Below are positions 1 to 7,913 of a DNA stretch of 41,092 nucleotides, one piece after another. Location: positions 1 to 41,092 of the forward strand of contig JBAYGJ010000005.1 in assembly GCA_041666685.1 (NCBI GenBank). Direction: 5' to 3'. Both the position numbers and the translations under genes were made by a program. This DNA is from JBAYGJ01 sp041666685 (GTDB lineage Bacteria; Patescibacteriota; Patescibacteriia; UBA10025; JAHIVO01). Under the pieces are notes generated by a model. It saw only the letters and a list, made by a program, of their open reading frames with translations. It had not been told where the DNA came from and did not search any database. Each line of letters begins with the position of its first letter. Position 1 is the first letter of the stretch.

Positions 1-553
1 CACGTTTAAATGCATTACCACGGGCGACTGCACGGATGGCTATTTCCGTGTCCTCGTTGTGGAAACGGTCAAACATCGAATCAAAGGTTCCAATTTTTTC
101 AAAAATCTCTTTTTTATAGGCAATGTTTGCACCGCCCGGCCATGTGCCGCCACCATTGCTGGTCAGGCGTTCGGGAAAATATCCCTGATAGTGCTTGCTG
201 ATATAATACGTTGCTCCAAAAACGAAGCCGCAATCTTCGTTATGGAATATTTTTTCTAGTTCTGTCAGCCATGTACTGTCAACAATACAGTCGTCATCAG
301 TAAAGGCGAGTAGTGTCCCGCCGGCCAGACCGATTCCGGTATTGCGCGCTTTTGATTGGCCGAGGTTTTTTAAATGATGGATGACTTTAATTTTTGGGTC
401 GTCCAAGTGGTCCAGCCAATCACGCGTTCCATCCGTTGACCCGTCGTTAACTATGATAATTTCGTAATCAGAGTGATGGAGCGCCAAAACCGACCGAAGG
501 CAGTTTTGCAGTCGATTGAGGCGATTATGGGTGGGAATGATGACAGAAATCAT
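1..553 (-). CDS. Family 2 glycosyltransferase, partial (C-terminus outside window)
   Basis: GT-A fold glycosyltransferase that would move a sugar from a nucleotide-sugar donor to a cell-surface acceptor. The ATG is at 553 and about 184 codons are visible before the window edge. The N-terminus reads MISVIIPTHNR, followed by the nucleotide-binding NDGSTDGT, then TDDDC (the metal-binding Asp cluster), GGANIAYKK and NEDTE, the usual order in GT2 enzymes (acceptor loop and catalytic base ED). It starts 3 bases after the stop of the gene at 557-970, so it is probably the last visible gene of the operon led by the ABC permease. The acceptor cannot be told. Confidence 0.9.
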   Translation of the reverse strand, partial: MISVIIPTHNRLNRLQNCLRSVLALHHSDYEIIIVNDGSTDGTRDWLDHLDDPKIKVIHHLKNLGQSKARNTGIGLAGGTLLAFTDDDCIVDSTWLTELEKIFHNEDCGFVFGATYYISKHYQGYFPERLTSNGGGTWPGGANIAYKKEIFEKIGTFDSMFDRFHNEDTEIAIRAVARGNAFKR

Positions 554-556
554 TGT

Positions 557-970
557 TTAGGCGATATTAGACAGGTCGCCTGTGAGTATAATGGGTTTGG
601 TGGCTTCGATTTCGGATGTATAGTAATCAATGTCTGGAATCGGGTTGAGCAGGAATATTTTCTTGTTGAGCACGTGGGCAAAGCCGATTTCCAGGAACGT
701 GTTCCCGCCGATATAATTTTTTACTCCCTTGCGGTCGTAGTTCAGCACGAGGAGGGCGTCGCTGGTTTTGATCTTCTCCCAAAATTCCCGCATGGCATCA
801 TTATGCATCTTATCTATGAGGGTCCGGCGCTCCTTCTCGCCCTGGGGTTGTCCGGCGTAGGAGGCAGCGAAGCGGGAAATTTCGACTTCGTGCCCGAGTC
901 GTTCCAACTTTTTTTTCACCTCAAGCATTTTTTCAGAAAAAACCATGCTGCCGCTGATGGCGATTTTCAT
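557..970 (-). CDS. Nucleoside 2-deoxyribosyltransferase-like protein
   Basis: 137 residues with a Rossmann-like start (MKIAISGSM) and a GGNTFLEIGFA motif at about residues 88-98, as in the nucleoside 2-deoxyribosyltransferase superfamily where the Glu acts as nucleophile. D71 and N77 lie in the strand before it. Such proteins cleave or transfer N-glycosidic bonds of nucleosides or nucleotides, but many members are uncharacterised, so the substrate is unknown. It lies between an ABC ATPase and a glycosyltransferase with short gaps (13 and 3 bases). No Shine-Dalgarno motif precedes the ATG. Confidence 0.65.
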   Translation of the reverse strand: MKIAISGSMVFSEKMLEVKKKLERLGHEVEISRFAASYAGQPQGEKERRTLIDKMHNDAMREFWEKIKTSDALLVLNYDRKGVKNYIGGNTFLEIGFAHVLNKKIFLLNPIPDIDYYTSEIEATKPIILTGDLSNIA

Positions 971-982
971 ATAATGGCGTTC

Positions 983-1660
983 TTAGGCATTGCGGCCGTC
1001 TCTGACATGGAGGATCGCTTTGCAGGCTTTGGCAACTTCGTCGTTATGCGTCACAATGACGAAAGTCTGGTTGTGTTCCTGGTTCAGTTTTTTGAGCGTA
1101 TTAATAATTTCCAATGACGTAGCGCTATCCAGCTCGCCGGTCGGCTCGTCAGCCAGGATGATGGACGGGTTGTTCATCAGGGCGCGGGCCAATGCGACAC
1201 GCTGCTGCTGTCCGCCGGACAGCTCATTCGGCCGGTGATTCACCCGGTCGCTCAAACCCATCGAGCCGAGCAATTCCAGGGCCCGTTTTTTCCGTTCTGT
1301 AATTTTCATACCGCCGTACTTGCCGGCCAGCATGACATTTTCTAATGCTGTTAATGCCGGGATAAGGTTGAAACCCTGAAACACGAAACCGATTTTATTG
1401 GCGCGGATCCGGTGCGCTTCATATTCTTTCATTTTGGAGGTGTCGATGCCATCAATTACTAGAGTCCCTTCGTCTGGCGTATCGAGCAGTCCCAGCATGT
1501 GCAGGAGGGTTGATTTGCCGCAGCCGGACGGCCCGACGATGGCTGTAAAATCACCTTCTTTGACTTCAATGTCGAGGCCTCTCAATGCCTGGATTTTATT
1601 AGTCTTTGTCAGCGTATAGGTTTTTTTAAGTTGGGTCGCTTTGATGATGGTTTTGTTCAT
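983..1660 (-). CDS. ABC transporter ATP-binding protein, MacB/LolD type
   Basis: 225 residues from the ATG at 1660; an in-frame start at 1693 would overlap the permease gene. Complete nucleotide-binding domain: Walker A GPSGCGKST (43-51), Q-loop Gln95, signature LSGGQ (147-151), Walker B with ILADE ending at 172, D-loop, and H-loop His205. The sequence resembles the MacB/LolD/FtsE class that powers FtsX-type permeases. The permease gene directly upstream (13-base gap) is its evident partner. Together they probably move a peptide, lipid or lipoprotein across or out of the membrane rather than import a solute. Confidence 0.93.
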   Translation of the reverse strand: MNKTIIKATQLKKTYTLTKTNKIQALRGLDIEVKEGDFTAIVGPSGCGKSTLLHMLGLLDTPDEGTLVIDGIDTSKMKEYEAHRIRANKIGFVFQGFNLIPALTALENVMLAGKYGGMKITERKKRALELLGSMGLSDRVNHRPNELSGGQQQRVALARALMNNPSIILADEPTGELDSATSLEIINTLKKLNQEHNQTFVIVTHNDEVAKACKAILHVRDGRNA

Positions 1661-1673
1661 TGTGGTTGGATGG

Positions 1674-2966
1674 TTATAATTCTCGGATAGCATCGACTGC
1701 CTTCATGCGCGAGGCCTTGATGGCCGGGATAACTCCGGCAATGATGCCTAGGACGAAGGAAAAGGCCACGACACCACCGAGAAAACCGGGGGAGAGCATA
1801 AAAATTTCCGCTGAGGTCTTGGAGTTGAGGATAGTGGCCAGTAGTGCTCCCAGTCCCATGCCGATCAGGCCGCCGATCAGGCCAATGACGCCGGCTTCCA
1901 GCGTATACTCGCTGGCAATAGCTTTTCGTGAAGCGCCGAGCGCTTTTTTGATGCCGATTTCTTTTGTCCGTTCGGATATCGACATGATCATGGTGTTGAT
2001 GATGGAGAACCCGCCGACGATCAGCGCGATCAGCGCGCTGCCGAGGATCATGGTGTTGAAAATTGCCGAAGCCTTGTCGATCATTTCTCCCATTTTCTTT
2101 GGTGAGAGAACGACGGCTTCGTCCTTAAATTGATCCTTGATGCGATTGGCGACCGTATCACCATCCTCCCCATCTTTCCATGAGACAGCGGCCATTTGGT
2201 TGATGTCTTCCAGTTTGAAAGACTTGGCTTCCTGGATTTGCAGGCGGGTCGCCTCCGGCAGTTTGGCTAATGAAGCGTCGGAAATATTAGCCGCTTCATC
2301 AGAGCGTTCTTGAAGTGATTTTAGGAATGGTACCGCGTCAATGAGCAGCTGCCGCGCCTGGTTGATGTTCATAAAAACGTACTGATCCGGTCCGGTCAGT
2401 GTCTGGTCGGCAATCCCGACAACCTGGAAATCTTTACCGCGGACTTTGAAGGTATCACCGACTTTGAGGCTGTTGTCATTGGCGATGGTATAGCCAATAG
2501 TAATGGCCGTGGTGGGGTCGTCCTTGGTGATCATGTGGCCGTCTTTCATGTCCATGGTGGCCCAGTTTCTGTTTTCAAAATTAGTTTCCAGGTCCATGCC
2601 CTCGATCGTGGCCGGCATGCCAAAACTCATACTTTGGCTTGATGGGTCATTGAGGTCCACTTCTTTGAGCGCCAGCTCGACACCGCCGGCGACTGCCTGG
2701 ACCCCTTCTACCTCGGCAATTTTATTGAGCGTATCGACGGCCAAGAATGACGATCCACCCATCGAACCGTACGCGCTGGCGGATGACCCTTTTGGCATGA
2801 TGGTAATTTGGCCGGTGATGTATTTCTTGCCGCCGCTGATCATCTTGTTGATTTTCAGGGACATTGAGCCCATGACCGTGAACGCGAAAATACCGATGGC
2901 GATGCCGAAAATGGTCAAAACCGACCGCATTTTCCGGCGCCACATGTTCCGAAAGATTTCCTTCAT
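1674..2966 (-). CDS. ABC transporter permease, MacB/FtsX type
   Basis: 430 residues from the ATG at 2966, beginning MKEIFRNMWRRKMRS. The open frame extends upstream to 3113, but that part overlaps the promoter and the EamA gene. TM1 lies at about 15-37, followed by a roughly 250-residue extracytoplasmic MacB periplasmic core-like domain. Three C-terminal TM segments form the FtsX domain, with the coupling motif SERTKEIGIKKALGAS. This is the standard four-TM MacB half-transporter, working with the ATPase at 983-1660. It is transcribed from the promoter at 2998-3027 with a leader of about 25 bases and no Shine-Dalgarno site. Confidence 0.92.
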   Translation of the reverse strand: MKEIFRNMWRRKMRSVLTIFGIAIGIFAFTVMGSMSLKINKMISGGKKYITGQITIMPKGSSASAYGSMGGSSFLAVDTLNKIAEVEGVQAVAGGVELALKEVDLNDPSSQSMSFGMPATIEGMDLETNFENRNWATMDMKDGHMITKDDPTTAITIGYTIANDNSLKVGDTFKVRGKDFQVVGIADQTLTGPDQYVFMNINQARQLLIDAVPFLKSLQERSDEAANISDASLAKLPEATRLQIQEAKSFKLEDINQMAAVSWKDGEDGDTVANRIKDQFKDEAVVLSPKKMGEMIDKASAIFNTMILGSALIALIVGGFSIINTMIMSISERTKEIGIKKALGASRKAIASEYTLEAGVIGLIGGLIGMGLGALLATILNSKTSAEIFMLSPGFLGGVVAFSFVLGIIAGVIPAIKASRMKAVDAIREL

Positions 2967-2997
2967 AAAACAATGGAGGTTAGTTGTTAGGATGGTC

Positions 2998-3027
2998 AGT
3001 ATAGCAAAAAAATACCTCCGCGTCCAA
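2998..3027 (-). promoter_or_regulatory. Sigma-70-like promoter of the MacB-type ABC operon
   Basis: On the minus strand, -35 TTGGAC (3022-3027) and -10 TATACT (2998-3003) are separated by 18 bases. The predicted start is near 2991, giving a leader of about 25 bases before the permease ATG at 2966. Confidence 0.7.
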
Positions 3028-3052
3028 GTGATCTTTTGGGGAGTTTTGGCGA

Positions 3053-3913
3053 TTACTGCGTTGAGATGATTATCGCTCCAGCCACCAGGATTATCGCTCC
3101 AGCCAATCTCCATCGCCAGTTTTTTTCCCGGAAAAACAGTCCGCCGATGATCACGCTAAAGACGATGCTGAGCCTTTTTATGGCAATGACATAGGGGACG
3201 ATTTGGTAGGTGTAGGCCAGGTTGATGGAGATGGCCACCAATGACAGGGCAAGGCTGCCGAACAGCAGCGATCTCCAAAGCCGCGGGGACCGGTCGAGCG
3301 CCGGCTCGTTAATAGAACGGCTGATAGCATAGCAGGTGACTGCGAGCAGGAAATATATGATGGCTGCCCCGAAAAACGGATCAGATTCCCGGACGATCAG
3401 CTTGTCGAGAGGCGCGCCGACGGCAAACAATACGGCGACCAGCAGCATGGCACGGACACCGGCGTTATGCCACATGGCCCGGAATGGGGCCAGTAAGTTC
3501 TTTTGGTCATTGATGTTGAGCGTATAGGAGCCGAGGATAATGAGGATGATGCCGGCAAATCCTCCCCAACTGACCGATTCGTGCAGCAGGACATAAGAGG
3601 TCAGGAGCATGATCACGGGGGTAAACGAGAGCATAGGGACGGTCAGGGACAGGTCGGTCGTATGCAATGCACGAAAATACAGGGCGACAGTCGTGGTCGC
3701 CACGATAGTCGCGGCAGCTATAGCCAGCCAGAACAGATGCCCGATCGGCGGAATTCCGTGGCACAGGGACACGATACCGATGATAATCCCGGCGCACAGA
3801 AAAATTTTTGACGCAATACCGAATGGCGATGTCCTGTTTTCCTGGGACTTCTTGACGAAGGCGTAATAGGCGGCATCGGCCACGGCGCCGATGAGCGCGA
3901 GGAGTACCCACAT
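3053..3913 (-). CDS. EamA/DMT-family transporter
   Basis: 286 residues forming about ten hydrophobic helices in two five-helix halves, the layout of EamA (drug/metabolite transporter) permeases. The second half contains SRSINEPALDRSPR in a loop and ends with a glycine/alanine-rich helix. The last codons contain a 16-base sequence repeated in frame 21 bases apart, giving LAGAII then VAGAII. Its ATG is one base after the stop of the NUDIX gene, so the two are translationally linked. Substrate unknown; the family includes exporters of amino acids, nucleosides and other small metabolites. Confidence 0.88.
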   Translation of the reverse strand: MWVLLALIGAVADAAYYAFVKKSQENRTSPFGIASKIFLCAGIIIGIVSLCHGIPPIGHLFWLAIAAATIVATTTVALYFRALHTTDLSLTVPMLSFTPVIMLLTSYVLLHESVSWGGFAGIILIILGSYTLNINDQKNLLAPFRAMWHNAGVRAMLLVAVLFAVGAPLDKLIVRESDPFFGAAIIYFLLAVTCYAISRSINEPALDRSPRLWRSLLFGSLALSLVAISINLAYTYQIVPYVIAIKRLSIVFSVIIGGLFFREKNWRWRLAGAIILVAGAIIISTQ

Positions 3914-3914
3914 G

Positions 3915-4337
3915 TTAGTGTTTTTTTATTTCGCCATGTACCAATTGAAGCGCCTGGAACACCCAGTGGTGCCGTATTTTATTCTCCCGGTACATTTTCT
4001 GGATTTCCTTGAAGGTGAACCAGCCGGCATTGAGGATTTCCTTCTTGGGAAAATTCAGATGACCGCCGACAATCTTACCGAGAAAAGCATGGCGGACCGG
4101 GTGGTCCAGCCCTTCGTGGTACACAAAAAGTTTTTTCACCAATTTTATCCGAAAACCTGATTCCTCAAAAGCTTCACGAACAGCACATTGTTCGATAGTA
4201 TGGTTGACTTCCGCCCGACCGGCAGGGAAGGTCCATTTTTGTTTAGCGACTTGTTTTTTATCCTGGACCAGAAGAAATCTTCCGTTTTTTCGGAGGACGG
4301 TGCCGACGACGACTTTAACTGTGGCGTAGCGGGGCAT
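3915..4337 (-). CDS. NUDIX hydrolase
   Basis: 140-residue single-domain NUDIX protein that would hydrolyse a nucleoside diphosphate linked to another group. The NUDIX box spans residues 40-62 with the catalytic R54 E55 and E58 E59 and the closing Gly. One departure: the first Glu of the GX5E part is replaced by His (H46). The REUXEE metal ligands are intact, so activity is likely. It sits between an HD hydrolase and an EamA transporter in one operon. Substrate cannot be read from sequence. Confidence 0.9.
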   Translation of the reverse strand: MPRYATVKVVVGTVLRKNGRFLLVQDKKQVAKQKWTFPAGRAEVNHTIEQCAVREAFEESGFRIKLVKKLFVYHEGLDHPVRHAFLGKIVGGHLNFPKKEILNAGWFTFKEIQKMYRENKIRHHWVFQALQLVHGEIKKH

Positions 4338-4339
4338 AG

Positions 4340-5014
4340 TTATTTATTTAGTTTTTGTTCTTTGTAGAATTCTGACAAATACTCTTTCATATATTGATGA
4401 CGCTTGGTGGCAATTTTTTTCGCCGTTTTGGTATTCATTCTGTCTTTAAGCAGCAGTAGCTTCTCATAGAAATGATTAATGGTGGTATTCGCTAGCGGTT
4501 TATTTTTTTTGTACAGTTTTTTCCATTCCTTGAAAGAAGCGTGTTTTGTAATCTTTATGGTCGGGTCGTAGATCGGACGGCGTAAATATCCGCCAAAAGC
4601 AAATGCCCGGGCAATACCGATGGCGCCAATGCCATCGAGATGATCGGCATCCTGGACAATTTTTCCCTCCAGCGATTGCATGGGGGAGAGAGTCCCGGAG
4701 CCCTTGAAGGACATGTCGGTAATGATTTTTAAAATATTTTTAATAGTTTGCCCGTCAATTTTGACTTGCCGCAATAATTTAGTGATGGCAGTTTTGGCTT
4801 TGTTCGTATTGCCATGATGCAGTTTGTAATCGTCCAGGTCATGAACCAAAGCGGTGATCTGTACGATGAATTGGTCAGCCCTTTCTTTTGCGGCAATGTA
4901 TTTTGCCATACGCCAAACACGTTCGGTATGCCACCAGTCGTGGACTGATTCCTGGCCCGTAATTTTTTTATGGACCATTACAGCAGTTTTATTTATAATA
5001 GCCTGTTTATTCAT
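4340..5014 (-). CDS. HD-domain metal-dependent phosphohydrolase
   Basis: 224 residues. H25/H29 (VHDWWHTERV), H58-D59 (ALVHDLDD) and QDADHLDGIGAIGIARAF at 121-138 match the YpgQ/YedJ type of HD hydrolases, which act on nucleotides or other phosphate esters. The start overlaps the stop of the CDP-alcohol transferase gene by 4 bases (ATGA), so it is co-translated with it. The C-terminal tail is Lys-rich. Substrate unknown. Confidence 0.88.
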   Translation of the reverse strand: MNKQAIINKTAVMVHKKITGQESVHDWWHTERVWRMAKYIAAKERADQFIVQITALVHDLDDYKLHHGNTNKAKTAITKLLRQVKIDGQTIKNILKIITDMSFKGSGTLSPMQSLEGKIVQDADHLDGIGAIGIARAFAFGGYLRRPIYDPTIKITKHASFKEWKKLYKKNKPLANTTINHFYEKLLLLKDRMNTKTAKKIATKRHQYMKEYLSEFYKEQKLNK

Positions 5015-5715
5015 ATATTTTTGCGATCTTCGTTTTCATTATCTGCTTTGTGGTCATTGTTGTCTAGATTTTTATCTAGGCGTTCTGCTTCCTGCTGGCC
5101 GCGAAAAATAGCATAGCAGAGCACCAAGAAAAGACTCCCGGTAAAAATAGGTAGCAGATATTTCAATAGCCCTGTGCCGATGCAGGCGACTAAAATGTTC
5201 ATAATGATGACAATAAGCCGGATCTCGGTCAGGCCAATACGGAAGTATCCCATCCGGAACTTTCCTGATATCCCTGCCATCAGGTACGTCGTCACCATTA
5301 ATGAGCCGATAATGGCCAGGATCGCCAAAAAGTAGTAGGAGAATTCTGGCAATAGATAGAAGTAGGCAATCATTATGGCGCAGAGGAAGATGAAGTCGAG
5401 CAGGTGGTCCATGAAGTGCCCCCATCTAATCAGACCGCTTTTTCGGTAACGACCAATAGCCCCATCCATGCAGTCGGTGAAGTATTGGAAGATGATGAGG
5501 GCATTGACGACCCAGAGAGTAGAAATGTGATCGCGCCAAACAATCGCAATAATTATCATCAGCGCTGTCCAAAGTGCGGTTGCCATTGTCAAATTTTTTC
5601 CATTCAGAAAGTCAGGCAGATGTGGCACAACGGCCGCGATCCATCGCTGTTCAAAATACCAGAGGATGGGCGTCTTATGTTTGGTTGGATCTGCTTGGTG
5701 GTTAGGAATTTCCAT
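5011..5715 (-). CDS. CDP-alcohol phosphatidyltransferase-family membrane enzyme
   Basis: 234 residues with about six TM helices and the CDP-alcohol transferase signature: D81, D84-G85, G88-R89, G99, D103, D107. The spacer between Arg and the second Gly is nine residues instead of eight, and AR is GR. The family swaps CMP of a CDP-activated lipid or alcohol for another alcohol, building phospholipid headgroups. The larger N-terminal part (WYFEQRW) recalls the ethanolamine/choline phosphotransferase-like branch more than PgsA. It overlaps the lycopene cyclase-domain gene upstream and the HD gene downstream. Exact product unknown. Confidence 0.82.
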   Translation of the reverse strand: MEIPNHQADPTKHKTPILWYFEQRWIAAVVPHLPDFLNGKNLTMATALWTALMIIIAIVWRDHISTLWVVNALIIFQYFTDCMDGAIGRYRKSGLIRWGHFMDHLLDFIFLCAIMIAYFYLLPEFSYYFLAILAIIGSLMVTTYLMAGISGKFRMGYFRIGLTEIRLIVIIMNILVACIGTGLLKYLLPIFTGSLFLVLCYAIFRGQQEAERLDKNLDNNDHKADNENEDRKNI

Positions 5716-6022
5716 TTTTATTTGCTTTGATGAATCGTGCTTTTATGATCGAATAAATTATCATCACGAAATACGGCTGGATCAACATGAATAAATATTC
5801 TTCAACCGGCATCTTGCCGATAATCCACCCGGTATTGTGTTCCGGCGGGAACAGCCAGTGTCCGCGGGCAATCGCCAGCGAGTCCCAGACAACTCCAACA
5901 ACCAAAAAGACAAGAATGGTGATTATGGCCTGGTTGGTATTGGCGTATAATTTAAGACGAAATACCCGGTGGAGGGCAATGGTTAGGATGAGTAGGCCGA
6001 CGAGAATAAAAAGATATTCCAT
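5702..6022 (-). CDS. Half-size lycopene cyclase-domain membrane protein
   Basis: 106 residues from the ATG at 6022; an upstream in-frame GTG at 6043 would overlap the previous gene. Three TM helices with WDSLAIARGHW (46-56), FPPEHNTGW and PVEEYLF (72-78), which match the repeat unit of the CrtYc/CrtYd lycopene cyclase-domain family. In carotenoid producers two such domains form one enzyme, either fused or as a heterodimer. Only one is present here and no carotenoid gene is visible. It overlaps the CDP-alcohol transferase gene by 14 bases. It may act on another isoprenoid or serve a structural role. Confidence 0.7.
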   Translation of the reverse strand: MEYLFILVGLLILTIALHRVFRLKLYANTNQAIITILVFLVVGVVWDSLAIARGHWLFPPEHNTGWIIGKMPVEEYLFMLIQPYFVMIIYSIIKARFIKANKNGNS

Positions 6023-6032
6023 AATAATTTTT

Positions 6033-7145
6033 TTAACCGACACCGCTTTCGTCCCACTCGAGCTCGTCGGCTGATTTATGCTCTTGAAACTGCTCTCCTT
6101 GGGATTTCATTTGTTTGCGTTCGGCTGCAGAGAAGATTCGGAATTCTTCTGCTCCCCCCACTTGTTTGGCGAGAGTGTCGTAGAGTCCCTTGATAATTTC
6201 CACAGATTTTACTTCACTTGGTTTCCCGCTGATTGTATCTTTGGCCCACATATCCTCATAGCCATCCATATGTTCTTTGACGGCACAGACATTGTTGTAT
6301 TCATAGACGCTCCGCACGGAAGTCAAAAATTCATCGCGTGTGATGGTACGCCGGCCATCGACCGTCCCGACCATAAAATGTTCAGGGGAGCTGCCGGCGC
6401 CTTCTGCAGCGCCTCCGTTATCTGCGTCATACTCTAACGGCGGTTGGACGTACTGCGGCTCTTCCCATTGGCCCTGTGCATTTTTAAAATACACGCGGCC
6501 CCGGTCCCCGAGCTTATTGAGCGTTTCCTCAACCGTCGAGACTGCCTCGCCAACCACAAACCGCATTTCTTCCCCGTGTTTTTGTGCCGCCATCCCAGCC
6601 CGTTCGTACAGGTCGGCATATAATTCTCGGGCCAGGCCCTTGCCTTGCTGTTCCGGGTCTACCATTACATATCCGACTGAGGTGACGCCGTATCCGGAAT
6701 TTTCCCCGCCTTCGGTACGGGAGGGAATATAGGCTGCATTCATGACACCGACCACTTCACCCTTGTTGTCCTTAATCATCTGTAGTAGATAGTTTGCACG
6801 TTCTCTCGGGTCATTGAGAGTCTGGAGGCATTCCATGGTCACTTCTTCCGGGTCGATTTCATCCGGATTGAAAACTTTTTCCATGAATTGCTGTATTTCA
6901 TGTACCTCCTTTTCTTTTGGACCATCCAAAGCCTCAAGGAAAAAAGTTTCCCCTTCCTTGTTTTTCAGTTCGATCCGCCCATCCGGCAGGATCGTGCGTT
7001 CGTATGTATTTCCTTGCCGCAGTTCGTTGCTGATTTTTTCGATGGCAGCGGCATTGGTCAGCTGTTCGTTGCCGGTTTCTGCGGGCGTGCCACCAGCTTT
7101 CCAATTTGCCCACTTTTCCATCTCATTTTCCGATTCCAGCCCCAT
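6033..7145 (-). CDS. GNAT-family acetyltransferase with long flanking regions
   Basis: 370 residues. The central part (about 110-200) has the acetyl-CoA binding signature VMVDPEQQGKGLARELY typical of GNAT enzymes. The N-terminal 100 residues are acidic and helical. The C-terminal 150 residues (with FMVGTVDGRRTITRDEF) match no family I recognise. The last 30 residues are charged and possibly disordered. No signal peptide. It is separated by 10 bases from the lycopene cyclase-domain gene. Substrate unknown; N-acetylation of a protein or small molecule is the general expectation. Confidence 0.75.
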   Translation of the reverse strand: MGLESENEMEKWANWKAGGTPAETGNEQLTNAAAIEKISNELRQGNTYERTILPDGRIELKNKEGETFFLEALDGPKEKEVHEIQQFMEKVFNPDEIDPEEVTMECLQTLNDPRERANYLLQMIKDNKGEVVGVMNAAYIPSRTEGGENSGYGVTSVGYVMVDPEQQGKGLARELYADLYERAGMAAQKHGEEMRFVVGEAVSTVEETLNKLGDRGRVYFKNAQGQWEEPQYVQPPLEYDADNGGAAEGAGSSPEHFMVGTVDGRRTITRDEFLTSVRSVYEYNNVCAVKEHMDGYEDMWAKDTISGKPSEVKSVEIIKGLYDTLAKQVGGAEEFRIFSAAERKQMKSQGEQFQEHKSADELEWDESGVG

Positions 7146-7172
7146 AAAAAATTAGGTTTACCATTACTTTAC

Positions 7173-7553
7173 TTATATCCTATCCTTTTGTGGCACAAAG
7201 TCTAGTGCCAATGAATTGATACAATACCGTTGGCCGGTCGGTTGCGGGCCATCGTTAAACACGTGCCCAAGGTGCGCTCCGCATTCCGAGCATAGCACTT
7301 CCGTGCGTTTCATGCCAAGTGAAGAATCCTCCTCGGTTTTCACGTTAGCCTTGCTGGCGGAATCCCAGAACGACGGCCAGCCGGTGCCGGAATCAAACTT
7401 GGTGTCCGATTTGAAAAGTTCCTGCCCGCAATTTACGCAGATATATGCGCCATTGGTCTTGTTGTACAGCCATTTGCCGGAGCCAGGCGGCTCAGTCCCT
7501 TTTCGGAAACAGACATTGTACTGTTCGGGGGTAAGGTTTTTATTTGCAGTCAT
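7173..7553 (-). CDS. msrB: Peptide-methionine (R)-S-oxide reductase
   Basis: 126 residues, full length for MsrB. The zinc site is C39, C42, C88 and C91 (CVNCG and CSECG). The core has FDSGTGWPSFW and LGHVFNDGP, and the catalytic cysteine is C111 in RYCINS. It repairs the R epimer of methionine sulfoxide, complementing MsrA at 13806-14357. The start lies 3 bases after the panD stop, so it follows panD in the transcript. Confidence 0.97.
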   Translation of the reverse strand: MTANKNLTPEQYNVCFRKGTEPPGSGKWLYNKTNGAYICVNCGQELFKSDTKFDSGTGWPSFWDSASKANVKTEEDSSLGMKRTEVLCSECGAHLGHVFNDGPQPTGQRYCINSLALDFVPQKDRI

Positions 7554-7556
7554 GTA

Positions 7557-7898
7557 TTACAAATATTTAGAAAATCTATTATGCTTATCCACTAGTATAT
7601 TTTTGGGAACGATCGGCTGGTCGGTCAGTTCAAAGCCCATGATGATAATTTCCTCGCCTTTTTTAATAAGGTGTGCAGAGGCGCCGTTCATGCAGATAGT
7701 GCCGGAACCCTTTTCACCTTTGATGACATACGTTTCAAGCCGGGTTCCGGTGGTGTTGCTGACGACCAGCACTTTCTCGCCCGGCCAAAAACCGGCCCGC
7801 TCGATCAGGTCTTCGTCAATGGTAATGCTGCCGATGTAATCAAGATTGGCATCGGTGACGGTGGCTTTATGGATTTTTGATCGGAGGACGGAGCGCAT
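7557..7898 (-). CDS. panD: Aspartate 1-decarboxylase proenzyme
   Basis: 113 residues. The self-cleavage site Y21-I-G-S24 yields a pyruvoyl group at Ser24, and R53 and Y57 correspond to conserved active-site residues. It makes beta-alanine for pantothenate and CoA. No panB, panC or panE is in the window. The ATG at 7898 lies exactly six bases after a TATACT -10 element embedded at the end of the upstream hydrolase gene, which suggests a leaderless message. Confidence 0.95.
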   Translation of the reverse strand: MRSVLRSKIHKATVTDANLDYIGSITIDEDLIERAGFWPGEKVLVVSNTTGTRLETYVIKGEKGSGTICMNGASAHLIKKGEEIIIMGFELTDQPIVPKNILVDKHNRFSKYL

Positions 7899-7904
7899 AC
7901 ACCT

Positions 7905-7913
7905 AGTATATCA
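7905..7913 (-). promoter_or_regulatory. Extended -10 promoter of panD, leaderless position
   Basis: TGA followed by TATACT (minus strand; -10 at 7905-7910) overlaps the stop codon of the hydrolase gene. Six bases separate it from the panD ATG, so the predicted start point is the A of that ATG. No good -35 is visible, as is usual for TGN-extended -10 elements. Confidence 0.6.

Noticed and set aside
473..1117. Long plus-strand open frame (214 codons) opposite the deoxyribosyltransferase-like and ABC ATPase genes.
   Set aside because: It is antisense to two genes with clear family motifs and its translation shows no recognisable domain.
2967..3113. N-terminal extension of the MacB-type permease.
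   Set aside because: It runs through the promoter at 2998-3027 and into the EamA gene; the ATG at 2966 gives the usual family N-terminus.
3053..3113. 16-base direct repeat 21 bases apart at the end of the EamA gene.
   Set aside because: It is in frame and encodes similar hydrophobic turns (LAGAII/VAGAII), so it is explained by coding for a helix.
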